Shown piece by piece: positions 7,380-16,177 of a stretch of DNA of 64,000 bases. This DNA is from Moraxella atlantae NBRC 14588. GTDB lineage: Bacteria; Pseudomonadota; Gammaproteobacteria; Pseudomonadales; Moraxellaceae. The notes beneath the pieces were generated by a model, which saw only the letters and a program-made list of their open reading frames with translations, ran no database searches and was not told the origin of the DNA. Numbering within the stretch: the first letter of the stretch is position 1; each line of letters starts with the position of its first letter. The stretch covers positions 62,001 through 126,000 of the forward strand of contig NZ_BCUL01000003.1 in NCBI RefSeq assembly GCF_001591265.1, given 5' to 3'. The position numbers and the translations under genes were made by a program.

Positions 7380-7396
7380 GGAGGGGAGGAAGTCAA
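7357..7396. mobile_element. Perfect 40-bp palindrome matching an IS200/IS605 right end
   Basis: TTGACTTCCTCCCCTC, an 8-nt loop ACTTTAGG, and the exact reverse complement of the left arm. Bases 7367-7396 are identical (30 of 30) to the minus-strand right end of the TnpB relic at 55641-55670. The tip TCAA is the tetranucleotide known at the right cleavage site of IS608-type elements. The left arm is a mirrored copy of the tip, so this is either a solo double-ended scar or a minimal palindromic element. It truncates hsdR. Confidence 0.75.
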
Positions 7397-7410
7397 TTAG
7401 AGAACCTGAC

Positions 7411-8604
7411 ATGACCCCGATTATCCAATCGCTGCTTGATACAGATTTGTACAAATTCACCATGCTGCAAGTGCTGCTGCACAAGTATCCGCAAACCCAC
7501 AGCGTATACTTGTTTCGCTGCCGTAACCTTGATGAGGCGGCGTATCCGCTGGCGGAATTGCTTGATGATGTCAATGCCGAGTTGGACGCACTGTGTACGC
7601 TACGCTTTACTGCCGATGAGTTGCAGTATTTGCGCGGTTTGCGTTTTATCAAAAGTGATTTTGTCGATTATTTAGAATTGTTTGAGCTCAAACGCCGTTT
7701 TATCGTCGCGTCGATTGATGCATCAGGACGGCTTGATATCCGTATCGAAGGTCCGATGATTCAGGCGATGATGTTTGAGATCTATGTCTTAGCCATTGTC
7801 AATGAGTTGTATTTTCGCAGGCTTGACCAAGCGGCAGCATTGGCAGAAGGCGAGCGGCGACTGGCGGCTAAAATCACGCTGCTCAAAGGCTACCGTACGC
7901 GCATGCAGGACAATGACGTACCGTTTTTGTTGTCGGATTTTGGTACACGGCGGCGTTATAGCTTTGCTTGGCAGCGGCATGTCATTGAACGGCTAAAAGA
8001 AGTGCCTGAGATTTTTCGCGGTACCAGCAATGTGTATTTTGCCAAAACGTTGGGGCTAACACCAATTGGCACGATGGCGCATGAGTTTTTGCAGGCATTT
8101 CAGGCACTTGATGTACGCTTACGCAATTTTCAAAAGGCGGCGTTAGAAGCGTGGGTGCAAGAATATCGTGGCGATTTGGGCATTGCCTTGACCGATGTTG
8201 TCGGCATGGACGCATTTTTGCGCGATTTTGATTTGTATTTTGCCAAGCTGTTTGACGGCTTGCGCCATGACAGCGGCGATCCATATGTGTGGGGTGATAA
8301 GGCGTATCAGCATTACAAACGGCTTAAAATCAATCCAAAAACCAAGATGCTTAACTTTAGCGACGGCTTGACGCTTGAGTCGGCATGGGATTTGTACGAA
8401 TATTTTAACGACCGTTTTCAGCTGGGGTTTGGTATTGGCACGCATCTGACCAATGACATGGGGCAAACACCGCTCAATATCGTGCTAAAACTGGTTGAAT
8501 GCAATGGGCAATCGGTGGCAAAAATTTCTGATAGCCCTGGTAAAACCATGACCGATAATGACACGTTTTTGGCTTACTTGCGGCAGGTGTTTGATATTCA
8601 ATGA
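7411..8604 (+). CDS. pncB: Nicotinate phosphoribosyltransferase
   Basis: A 397-residue protein, the same size as E. coli PncB (400). It converts nicotinate and PRPP to nicotinate mononucleotide with ATP hydrolysis, the Preiss-Handler entry to NAD. Family motifs are [11 protein letters not shown] at the N-terminus, [20 protein letters not shown], the active-site region [13 protein letters not shown] and GIGTHLTND. The ATG at 7411 aligns with the family start; an upstream in-frame start would read through the palindrome and is rejected. The stop overlaps the rsmE start (ATGA), so the two genes are coupled. Confidence 0.95.
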   Translation: MTPIIQSLLDTDLYKFTMLQVLLHKYPQTHSVYLFRCRNLDEAAYPLAELLDDVNAELDALCTLRFTADELQYLRGLRFIKSDFVDYLELFELKRRFIVASIDASGRLDIRIEGPMIQAMMFEIYVLAIVNELYFRRLDQAAALAEGERRLAAKITLLKGYRTRMQDNDVPFLLSDFGTRRRYSFAWQRHVIERLKEVPEIFRGTSNVYFAKTLGLTPIGTMAHEFLQAFQALDVRLRNFQKAALEAWVQEYRGDLGIALTDVVGMDAFLRDFDLYFAKLFDGLRHDSGDPYVWGDKAYQHYKRLKINPKTKMLNFSDGLTLESAWDLYEYFNDRFQLGFGIGTHLTNDMGQTPLNIVLKLVECNGQSVAKISDSPGKTMTDNDTFLAYLRQVFDIQ

Positions 8605-9353
8605 ACTTGATTTTATTGCCTGCTGATTGTGCCGATACGGTGACATTAACCGATCGTGCGCTCGTGCAGCATTTGGATGGCGTGCTGCGCGCAGCGGTTG
8701 GGCAGACGCTCAAAGTTGGTAAATTAGGCGGTCGCATCGGGCAGGCGCGTATTGCTGCGCTTACTGCTGATACGGTGACCCTTACGGATATCGCTTGTCT
8801 AACCGCGCCACCACCCAAACTTAATTTGACGGTAGTGCTGGCATTGCCGCGCCCCAAGGTATTGCGGCGGTTGGTGTTGGATATGACCGCAATGGGCGTG
8901 CAAACGTTGTACTTGGTCAATAGTTATCGCAGCGAAAAAAGCTACTGGCAGTCGCCACTTGTGTGCCAAATCGATGACTATGTGCGTGAGGGCATGCAGC
9001 AGGCGTGCGACACCGTGCCGATGGCGGTGCATTTGCGTACGCGCCTTAAACCTTTTGTAGAAGATGAATTGCCCGCGCTGCTTGCTGGTAAACAAGGCTT
9101 GATTGCTCACCCGTATGCTGCTGCTACATTGCATGAACAGCTACCGACAGCTGAGCCAATGATTTTGGCGATTGGGGCAGAAGGCGGTTGGATCGATTAT
9201 GAAGTGGCGTTGTTTGCCGCACAGGGTTTTATGCCCGTCAGCCTTGGGACGCGGATTTTACGCACCGAAAACGCTGTGAGCGTGCTGTGTGGGCAATTTT
9301 TGCTTCACTCACACCCATCCGCTGCCGGCCTTATGGCACAAAATCATCGATGA
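8601..9353 (+). CDS. rsmE: 16S rRNA m3U1498 methyltransferase RsmE
   Basis: A 250-residue SPOUT-class methyltransferase. The N-terminal PUA-like domain (to about residue 70) recognises rRNA. The C-terminal trefoil-knot domain carries AIGAEGGW and [13 protein letters not shown], the SAM-binding knot motifs, where most homologues have LGxRILRTETA. It methylates U1498 of 16S rRNA in assembled 30S subunits. It is translationally coupled to pncB by a 4-bp overlap. Its 3' end overlaps the convergent waaA by 23 bp. Confidence 0.93.
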   Translation: MNLILLPADCADTVTLTDRALVQHLDGVLRAAVGQTLKVGKLGGRIGQARIAALTADTVTLTDIACLTAPPPKLNLTVVLALPRPKVLRRLVLDMTAMGVQTLYLVNSYRSEKSYWQSPLVCQIDDYVREGMQQACDTVPMAVHLRTRLKPFVEDELPALLAGKQGLIAHPYAAATLHEQLPTAEPMILAIGAEGGWIDYEVALFAAQGFMPVSLGTRILRTENAVSVLCGQFLLHSHPSAAGLMAQNHR

Positions 9354-10710
9354 TGGTTTTGCCATCGGTTTGTGTGGGCGGTGGTGCGTTATCAATCAAG
9401 CGCACTTGCGTTGCCACGCGCCGCTCGTGATGACTGTCTAAACAATCTAAAATCATCGCCAATTGCTGATAGGTCGCATCTTGGTGCTGTTTTGCCAATG
9501 CCTGCCCTTGCCTACCTGCCATCGCGGCGGCGTCGGGACGCGCTAACCAGTCGGCCAATATCGTGCTTAGCGCAGGTGCGTCGGCGGCTTGTTGCAATGC
9601 GCCAACGTCGTGCAGTTTATCGACAATCGCTTGACACGCCTGTGTGTACTGTCCCATAATAATGGGTTTTGCCACCACAGCCGCTTCAATCGGATTGTGC
9701 CCACCGATATCAACCCATGACCCACCGACCAGTGCAATATCCGCCAGTGCATACCACACACCAAGCTCGCCCATGCTATCTGCCAAATACACGCTATCTT
9801 GTGGGCTTGGGGCGACGTGTTGGCTACGGCGCGGCACGGCATTGCCTGTTTGTTTGGCAAAAAATTCTGCCACCGCATCAAATCGCTCAGGATGGCGCGG
9901 CACAACAATCAGCAACACAGCACGCGCATTGGGCAAGGCTTGCACAGCCTGCCAAATCAGTGCTTCTTCACCTGCGTGGGTGCTAGCCGCAACAATAACG
10001 CGCCGCGGTGCAAGTTGCCAATCTTCTTGCAAACGCATGGCACGGCGAATCATCAGCGGATTGGTTTTACTTGACCATTTGAGTGAACTAGCAACGCGGA
10101 TTTTGTCACTGGTCGCGCCCAACTGGCGAAAACGCTTGGCGGAATCTTCGTCCTGCGCGATGATCAGCGTCAAATTATCCATCATGCTTCGGCTGGTACG
10201 TTTGGCACGCTGATAGCCGTGAAACGACTTATCCGACAGCCGTGCATTGACCAAAATACTGGCAATCTGCTGCTGGTTAAGCTTTGCCAGTGTCGTCGCC
10301 CACAGCTCGGTCTCGACAAATAACGCCGCCACAGGCTTGACATGCGCCAAAAATCGCTCAATGACCGCCGCGTTATCAACAGGGACAAAACTTTGGTACA
10401 CCGTACCTGCCGTTAAATCATCGCCAAACAACTGTCCAACACGCGCATACCCCGTTTGGGTGGTGTTAGTGATCCATAGCGCGTAGCCTGCCGCTAGCAA
10501 GCCTTGCAAAATTGGCTCAACCGTATTGGTCTCACCCAATGACACTGCGTGGCACCAAATCAGTGGGCGCGTGGTGCGCACTGCTGCATAGTCTTTACCA
10601 AACCGCTCGCCAATCTCGCGGGTGGGCGCACGCTTAAGGTACAGCTTGGCGCGGTACAACGGCGCAAGCACGCGCATAGCAACACGGTATAACGTTGGCA
10701 CAGCGGTCAT
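9331..10710 (-). CDS. waaA: 3-deoxy-D-manno-octulosonic acid transferase (Kdo transferase)
   Basis: A 459-residue GT30 glycosyltransferase that adds Kdo to lipid A precursor at the inner membrane. Motifs are EIGERFGKDY, WCHAVSLGETNTVEPI, FVETELW (catalytic-region Glu), SLKW and GGHNPIEAA in the C-terminal nucleotide-binding lobe. The N-terminal TLYRVAMRVLAPLYRAKLYL serves as membrane anchor. The ATG at 10710 fits the family start; 31 extra codons upstream are poor in similarity. It has a C-terminal tail of about 35 residues beyond the E. coli enzyme (425 aa). It is convergent with rsmE. Confidence 0.94.
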   Translation of the reverse strand: MTAVPTLYRVAMRVLAPLYRAKLYLKRAPTREIGERFGKDYAAVRTTRPLIWCHAVSLGETNTVEPILQGLLAAGYALWITNTTQTGYARVGQLFGDDLTAGTVYQSFVPVDNAAVIERFLAHVKPVAALFVETELWATTLAKLNQQQIASILVNARLSDKSFHGYQRAKRTSRSMMDNLTLIIAQDEDSAKRFRQLGATSDKIRVASSLKWSSKTNPLMIRRAMRLQEDWQLAPRRVIVAASTHAGEEALIWQAVQALPNARAVLLIVVPRHPERFDAVAEFFAKQTGNAVPRRSQHVAPSPQDSVYLADSMGELGVWYALADIALVGGSWVDIGGHNPIEAAVVAKPIIMGQYTQACQAIVDKLHDVGALQQAADAPALSTILADWLARPDAAAMAGRQGQALAKQHQDATYQQLAMILDCLDSHHERRVATQVRLIDNAPPPTQTDGKTIIDDFVP

Positions 10711-10852
10711 GGGTATAAACCTTTTAAAAGCATTATTGACCTGACAAACACCAACATACTTACTTGCCGACGTTTGCCAAACCGCGCCATTGTAAAAAAT
10801 CAAACCTAAAATAGCAACCGTTTCGCCTCATCGTGCTTCAGCACACCGCCAA

Positions 10853-10886
10853 CAAAAAAACCCATCACCGTTGGGCAATGAGGTTT
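10853..10886 (-). terminator. Terminator of ppa
   Basis: On the minus strand CCTCATTGCC, loop CAAC and GGTGATGGG form an imperfect stem followed by seven U residues, about 30 bp after the ppa stop. Confidence 0.6.
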
Positions 10887-10908
10887 GGCAGCAAGACGCT
10901 GGCTACGC

Positions 10909-11442
10909 TTAGGCTTGTTCAGTCCAGCGTTTTTGTGATTCTTTGATCACTTGTTTGGCTTCTTCGATATCGCCCCAATGCTCAACCTTGGTCGTGCCTG
11001 CTTTTTTTAGGTCTTTGTAGTGGTTGAAGTGGAACTCGATTTGCTTGATCAACTGCGCAGGCAAATCTGCCAAGGTGCTGATGGCGTTGCCGTTGTTGCG
11101 ATCATCGGCAGGTACCACGACGATTTTGTCATCCACTTCGCCATCATCGACAAACTTCATCACACCGATGACTTTGCCTTCCATAACCACGCCTGTGGGT
11201 AGTGGGTCTTGGGTGATGATCAGCGCGTCAAGCTCGTCACCGTCTTCATCTAGTGTCTGTGGAATAAAGCCGTAATTGGTCGGCTTGGCAAACAGTTTTG
11301 GCTCGACACGATCAAGCTGCAACACACCTAGTTTGCGGTTCCATTCAATTTTGTTGCATGAGCCTGCAGGAATCTCTACCACCACGTTAATCACGCCGCC
11401 ATCAACGTCGCCTGCGTCTAAAATTTGGTTAAAGTCTGCCAT
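10909..11442 (-). CDS. ppa: Inorganic pyrophosphatase (family I)
   Basis: A 177-residue soluble enzyme (E. coli 176) that hydrolyses PPi and drives biosynthetic reactions forward. The signature DEDGDELDALI carries the metal-binding aspartates. EIPAGSCNKIEWN and YGFIPQTL near the N-terminus and VVPADDRN in the middle are typical. Monocistronic, with its own terminator. A Shine-Dalgarno-like AAAGGACG precedes the ATG. Confidence 0.96.
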   Translation of the reverse strand: MADFNQILDAGDVDGGVINVVVEIPAGSCNKIEWNRKLGVLQLDRVEPKLFAKPTNYGFIPQTLDEDGDELDALIITQDPLPTGVVMEGKVIGVMKFVDDGEVDDKIVVVPADDRNNGNAISTLADLPAQLIKQIEFHFNHYKDLKKAGTTKVEHWGDIEEAKQVIKESQKRWTEQA

Positions 11443-11630
11443 GATGCGTCCTTTTTGTTGGGTTAAAATGGCTAAAATCAGCCTAAATGATCAAACTCAC
11501 CAGCCTGTGGTGAAAGCTGCCCATAGCCTACCGCAAAATCCTGTGCTTGCCAACTGCTATCTTGCGCGCGCGTTATTCGTTTTTGGCATTTAATCGGCTG
11601 CATCAAGCTTTGTCGAAGTTTACCAGAAAA

Positions 11631-12347
11631 TCATCGCTCAGCAAAAGCAAATTTCTGTGGAAATTGGCATTCATCAAACACGGGACATTTAGCGCATTGT
11701 GGGGCGCGCGCTTTGCAAGTATAGCGCCCGTGCAAAATCAAGTAATGGTGCGCATCTAACATGTAAACATTTGGGATACGCGCCACCAAGCCATCTTCAA
11801 CGGCGCGTACCGTTTTGCCTGTTGCCAGTCCTGTGCGATTGCCTACACGAAAAATATGCGTATCCACCGCCATGGTCGGCTGCCCAAACGCGGTATTGAG
11901 CACCACGTTGGCGGTTTTGCGCCCCACGCCTGCCAAACTTTCTAAATCAGCACGGTTATCGGGCACTTGACCGCCAAATTTATCCAGCAAATCTTGACAG
12001 GTTTTGATGATGTTGCGCGCTTTGGCATTGTATAGCCCGATGGTTTTGATGTAATCCTTGAGCGTATCTTCACCCAAAGCCAAGATGGCTTGCGGCGTGT
12101 TGGCAACGGCGTATAGCTTGCGTGTGGCGTGATTGACGCTGACATCGGTAGCTTGCGCGGATAAAATCACCGCAATCAGTAGTTCAAAATGGCTGTGGTA
12201 TTCAAGCTCGGTTTCAGGCTTGCCAATGGCGGCAGATAGTTTAGCAAAAAACGTCGGCACGCAGGCATCGGGCATACGTGGTGATGACGGTGTTTGCGCG
12301 GTTTTGTGCGTGATACGCGTCGGTTTGGTGGCTGATTGATTGGGCAT
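11631..12347 (-). CDS. nth: Endonuclease III (DNA glycosylase/AP lyase)
   Basis: A 238-residue protein from this ATG, with a helix-hairpin-helix (LAGVGRKTANVVLNTAFG), catalytic Lys in the same motif, catalytic Asp (AVDTHIFRV) and a C-terminal 4Fe-4S loop C-x6-C-x2-C-x5-C (CKARAPQCAKCPVFDEC). It removes oxidised pyrimidines. The N-terminal 27 or so residues before FFAKLSAAIG are extra compared with E. coli (211 aa). An alternative TTG at 12371 overlaps the rnfB stop (TTGA). Lying directly after rnfB recalls the E. coli rsx-nth operon. Confidence 0.94.
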   Translation of the reverse strand: MPNQSATKPTRITHKTAQTPSSPRMPDACVPTFFAKLSAAIGKPETELEYHSHFELLIAVILSAQATDVSVNHATRKLYAVANTPQAILALGEDTLKDYIKTIGLYNAKARNIIKTCQDLLDKFGGQVPDNRADLESLAGVGRKTANVVLNTAFGQPTMAVDTHIFRVGNRTGLATGKTVRAVEDGLVARIPNVYMLDAHHYLILHGRYTCKARAPQCAKCPVFDECQFPQKFAFAER

Positions 12348-12367
12348 GGCGGCGGTATGTTGTTTGG

Positions 12368-13189
12368 TCAAGGGCTCGTTGCGTTAGCGGATTGTAATGC
12401 CGCAAGTTCTGCCATGAGGCACTCAAGCTCGGCTTGTTTGGCAGGATTGGCGCGCGCGGCAAGCTGTTTTTGCAGTTTTTTGATTTGGGTACGCAGTTTT
12501 GCCGCCTCGATGGTGGTTTTGGCTTGGTTGGCGCTGATCTGCACTTTGCTGTCGTTGAGTTTAGCTTGTACCATGCTGACGACAGGTTGAGCGTTTTGTT
12601 GATCATTGACTTGGCGTTCAACGCGGCGCAAATGCGCATGATAACGCGCGCGTAAATCCGCTTGTTGGGCAGGGCGCTTGGCAGCAGGCGTGGGCGCGAC
12701 GGGATATAAGTCAATACAATCCACAGGACATGGCGGCAAACACAGCTCGCAGCCTGTGCACCAATCGGCAAAAATCGTGTGCATTTGCTTGCCGCTACCG
12801 ATGATAGCATCCACAGGGCACGCGGTGATGCATTTGGTGCAGCCAATGCAGTCATCTTCACGGATGATGGCGCGTATCTCGCTTGGGCGGTCGCTGACTG
12901 GGTCGGTTGCCCATTTTGATGGTTTGGCAGGTAAGCTTGGTTTGTTGAGCAACGCAGCAATGGTATCGGCAACAGGCTGTCCGCCAGGTACGCACTGGTT
13001 GTAAGGTTCGTCATGGAGCACAATGGCGGTGGCATATGGCAAACAGCCATCGGCGTGCCCACACAAGCCACATTGGGTTTGTGGCAAGGCAGCATCAATC
13101 GCGGCAATTTGCGTTTGGGTGGCAATGTCTTGCGCATTTAATTGCAAACGCGCAAATAGCACAGGCAAGCGGTCAAACTCTACAGGCAT
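12368..13189 (-). CDS. rnfB: RnfB/RsxB-like ferredoxin subunit, soluble orphan
   Basis: A 273-residue protein with an Fe-S domain C-x2-C-x5-C (TQCGLCGHADGCLPYA, about 40-55) and two 4Fe-4S ferredoxin motifs, CIGCTKCITACP and CTGCELCLPPCP. In RsxB this subunit passes electrons to the membrane Rsx complex. Two differences from E. coli RsxB are seen: no N-terminal membrane helix, and one extra residue in the first cluster motif. A C-terminal extension of about 100 residues is Lys/Ala/Gln-rich and likely coiled coil. No rnfA, C, D, G or E is present nearby, so its partner is unknown. Confidence 0.85.
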   Translation of the reverse strand: MPVEFDRLPVLFARLQLNAQDIATQTQIAAIDAALPQTQCGLCGHADGCLPYATAIVLHDEPYNQCVPGGQPVADTIAALLNKPSLPAKPSKWATDPVSDRPSEIRAIIREDDCIGCTKCITACPVDAIIGSGKQMHTIFADWCTGCELCLPPCPVDCIDLYPVAPTPAAKRPAQQADLRARYHAHLRRVERQVNDQQNAQPVVSMVQAKLNDSKVQISANQAKTTIEAAKLRTQIKKLQKQLAARANPAKQAELECLMAELAALQSANATSP

Positions 13190-13294
13190 AAAATGGGTAA
13201 TACGAAGCGGTTTAATGACAAATCAAACCGTAAATTATACGGTTAAATCGCCAATTTTTAAACCGTCACACGATTTGGCAAATCTAACAATCAC

Positions 13295-14179
13295 TTACTG
13301 GCTAAATTGTTGGTTAAACTGCTGCTTTAGCTGCTCAATGATAAACCGTGAAATCGTGCCTTTGACAGGTAACAGCGGACTATCAGCGGTTGGTATGGCA
13401 TCATCTTGTGTGTTGAGCGTTGCCAAGTTAAAAAACCGCGCATCGGTCAGCTCGCGGGTGTCCCACACGATATCGCCGCTAACAAAGTCTGCTGCAAAGC
13501 CTACCATCAAGTTACTGGGGTATGCCCACGGCTGGCTAGTCAGGTAGCGCAAATTTGCCACCGTCATGCCGACTTCCTCATGCACCTCACGCACCGCGCA
13601 TTGCTCAAGCGTTTCGCCAATTTCAACAAATCCTGCCAACAAGCTATACATGCCTGACTGCTGCGCGCGGTGGTGCTGTGCCAGCAAGATATGCGGTGCG
13701 CCGTCTATCGTACGCAACACAGCAGTGATGGTGCATGGCTGAATACGGGGGTATTGCCGATAGCGACAATTTGGGCAGATCGCTGCCGCCGATGCGTGAT
13801 TGGTCTGCGTCGGAGTGCCACAGCGGCTGCAAAATTTATGCTCATCTTGCCAGCGCAATAGCTGACGCGCTTTGGTCAAAAGCTGAGCGGTATCGCTACC
13901 AACGCGCGCGATCAAATCGCGCAGCGGTGTGACACTCACAGCCAAACCCAACGCAGCAAAATCTAAGCCAAGATCCGCACGGCGAATGACCCAAACGCTC
14001 CATGTTTGACCTTGTTCAGCCCAATCACCAACGTATAAGCCATACGCCTGCCAATCTGTGGTTTTTGCCGCCAACTGCTCCAAATCATCGGGCGAAAACA
14101 GCACCGCGTCCGTTTGTTCGGCAAAATTGTCGCCATCGTTAATCAACCAGCGTAAGTTTGGTGGGTTTTGTGACATCAT
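13295..14179 (-). CDS. nudC: NAD(H) pyrophosphatase / NAD-capped RNA decapping hydrolase
   Basis: A 294-residue Nudix hydrolase. A zinc ribbon C-x2-C ... C-x2-C (CSRCGTPT, ICPNCRYRQYPRI) precedes the Nudix box GFVEIGETLEQCAVREVHEEVG-type motif (Gx5Ex7REUxEExGU is satisfied). The SQPWAYPSNLM segment after the box is the NudC-specific SQPWPFPxS motif. It splits NADH into NMNH and AMP and removes NAD caps from RNA. It starts 3 bp after the fimL stop, so the two are co-transcribed. Confidence 0.95.
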   Translation of the reverse strand: MMSQNPPNLRWLINDGDNFAEQTDAVLFSPDDLEQLAAKTTDWQAYGLYVGDWAEQGQTWSVWVIRRADLGLDFAALGLAVSVTPLRDLIARVGSDTAQLLTKARQLLRWQDEHKFCSRCGTPTQTNHASAAAICPNCRYRQYPRIQPCTITAVLRTIDGAPHILLAQHHRAQQSGMYSLLAGFVEIGETLEQCAVREVHEEVGMTVANLRYLTSQPWAYPSNLMVGFAADFVSGDIVWDTRELTDARFFNLATLNTQDDAIPTADSPLLPVKGTISRFIIEQLKQQFNQQFSQ

Positions 14180-14182
14180 GCC

Positions 14183-15862
14183 CTATGCTGCCATCAATTC
14201 GCGCAGGCTGTTTTGCCCTACTTTAACCGCGTGTGGGCTGGCTGGCTTGTGCGCTTCTAGGCTCTCTAAATAGTAATCTGCCGCCATGATAACATCTGCC
14301 ATACGTGCCAAACGCTCAGGACTGGTAGTGCCTATACGCTGTAGGACAGCGTCAGAATGTTCAGCGCCGCGTTTGAGCATTTTGGCGGTTTGTGGTAGGT
14401 TTAGGAACTGACACGCGCCTGCCACTTGGCGCAGCAACGCAGGCACGTTTGCCAAATGGGTGATATCAGATTCGGCAGCAGCAAGATAATCGTTGAACGC
14501 GGTTTCGATAGCAGCAATCGAGGCGCGGCTTTCTTTGATTAAGGTGCTATAGGCCGTATCAAGCTGGTGCAAAGAGATATCTTTGTTGTATAGCGGCATC
14601 AGCGACGCTCCTGGCGTATGACTTTTTGCCAGTTCGATCGAGGCGTTTTCAGCCACCATGAGGCTTGCTAGTAGGTTGTCGTAATCTTCAGGGCTTGCCT
14701 GTGTCCAGCCTTTGACGGCATCACGTTGGGCAGCCAATGCGTCACTGGCTGCAGGCAAATTAAGCATTTTAAAAACCAAATGTAAGCTGTCAAGCCGCTC
14801 GGCCATCTCATTTAAGGCTTGCTCGGGTGCGTTGAGGTTTTGCTCGCGCGTGTAGGTGTCACTGGCGGTTTTGATAGCTTCAATTTCTTGTTGGATCAAG
14901 CTGTTGAGCGTGTCGGTAACCTCAAAATTTGGCCCCAACAAAAACCGCCGCATATCAGCAAGCTGGGTCTCGCTTACCGTATTGCCACGCGCTTTTTGCT
15001 GCACGGCTTTGGCTAAATCGCCATCGCGCAAGCTGGCAAACTGCACCAAATCGGCAAATCGTGCATCATTGACGGGCAAATAGTCATGAAATTGCTGCTC
15101 GGCAAAAATCAACGCGCGTTTTTGCACCTTGTTTAGTGGCAAGGTCTGTGCCAAATCGGTGACACTTGCCGCCACCGCTTGCCAAAACAAGCTTGCCGTA
15201 TGCTGGGCGATCAAGGTACACGCCGCTTGCATGGCAGCCAATTTTTGTAAATCCTCAGGATTGGTTGGTGGCTGTTTGGCGGTTAGTGCCACGCTCAAGC
15301 CTGCGCGATACGCGGTAGCAAGCTTGCCAATATCCTGCCCATTGATAGGGATGTCACGCAATGATTGAAAATTTTGCTCAGGGTTGGCAATCGCCAGACT
15401 ACTGCTTTTGCTGTCGCTCAAATCGTCCAATGCCAACGCATGCTGCCCGACAACCTCACGCAGTTGGTTAATAATCGGCAGCAGCAGCGCAGGCGCGATA
15501 GTCTGCTTAAGCAGCACAAACTCCACATACCGCCCCAACAGCATCATGCCTTCTGACACGTGCATCATCAAATCATCGTCGGCGTTGTCGTGCTCATCGT
15601 ACAGTTGCGCAAAGCCATCAGCAAGCGTACTTGCCAATACCGCAGCTTCTTCAAGGTTGATCAAACGAAATACTTGCGTCAGTTGGCGCAGCGTATCCAC
15701 CGAATCCATCAGCGCGGCAAACTGCTCACTGTCATCATTAAACTGGTTTAAATGACGCTCGCCGTCGTTTAAAATACCGCTGATTTCGCTACGCAGCAGA
15801 TGCAGCGACGGTAAATCAAAGTTACTGGCAGATGCGTTAGGGATTACATTGGCAGTTGGCAT
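14183..15862 (-). CDS. fimL: FimL-like pilus/twitching regulatory protein (ChpA N-terminal-like)
   Basis: A 559-residue, mostly alpha-helical protein close in length to Pseudomonas FimL (about 556). It resembles the histidine phosphotransfer-like N-terminal region of ChpA but shows no clear phosphoacceptor His motif, as in FimL. In Pseudomonas FimL works with the Chp/PilA surface-sensing pathway and adenylate cyclase. Tandem helical segments such as LRDGDLAKAVQQKARGN and LLRQVAGACQFLNLPQTAKML support the family. The assignment is from remembered family architecture and could also be a generic ChpA-N domain protein. Confidence 0.7.
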   Translation of the reverse strand: MPTANVIPNASASNFDLPSLHLLRSEISGILNDGERHLNQFNDDSEQFAALMDSVDTLRQLTQVFRLINLEEAAVLASTLADGFAQLYDEHDNADDDLMMHVSEGMMLLGRYVEFVLLKQTIAPALLLPIINQLREVVGQHALALDDLSDSKSSSLAIANPEQNFQSLRDIPINGQDIGKLATAYRAGLSVALTAKQPPTNPEDLQKLAAMQAACTLIAQHTASLFWQAVAASVTDLAQTLPLNKVQKRALIFAEQQFHDYLPVNDARFADLVQFASLRDGDLAKAVQQKARGNTVSETQLADMRRFLLGPNFEVTDTLNSLIQQEIEAIKTASDTYTREQNLNAPEQALNEMAERLDSLHLVFKMLNLPAASDALAAQRDAVKGWTQASPEDYDNLLASLMVAENASIELAKSHTPGASLMPLYNKDISLHQLDTAYSTLIKESRASIAAIETAFNDYLAAAESDITHLANVPALLRQVAGACQFLNLPQTAKMLKRGAEHSDAVLQRIGTTSPERLARMADVIMAADYYLESLEAHKPASPHAVKVGQNSLRELMAA

Positions 15863-16177
15863 GGTTATTTCCTAAACAATGATCAATTATATAACGTTTG
15901 AATATATCAAAACTACTAAATGCCACCAGTATAAGACAGTTTAACCAAACTCGCAGCACTTTATACAAAAATTTATGCAAATTACTTTGCGCCACGTGCG
16001 TACCGCCTAGCTTTTTTTTGGCAGAATTTTTTGGCACAATAGCACCGACAGGCGCATAAACTCGCCGAATTTTTATTTTTTTAATTTAGCTTATTAAAAA
16101 TTTTTAAAAATAGGTTGAAAGCTAAAACCAGCGCAACGTGGCAGCCGTTGTTTAGTTTAAAAAAACCTTACCCAATC
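15863..16177. other. Divergent intergenic region between fimL and the DUF389 gene
   Basis: 315 bp, AT-rich, expected to hold the two divergent promoters. A TTG-initiated extension of the downstream gene begins at 16115 but has no Shine-Dalgarno. No hairpin, repeat or small gene stands out. Confidence 0.5.

Noticed and set aside
9644-10213. 189-codon frame antisense to waaA
   Set aside because: waaA on the other strand has clear family motifs; this frame is low-complexity and is a codon-bias shadow.
16115-16177. TTG-initiated upstream extension of the DUF389 gene
   Set aside because: No Shine-Dalgarno and no conserved residues; the ATG at 16178 is used.
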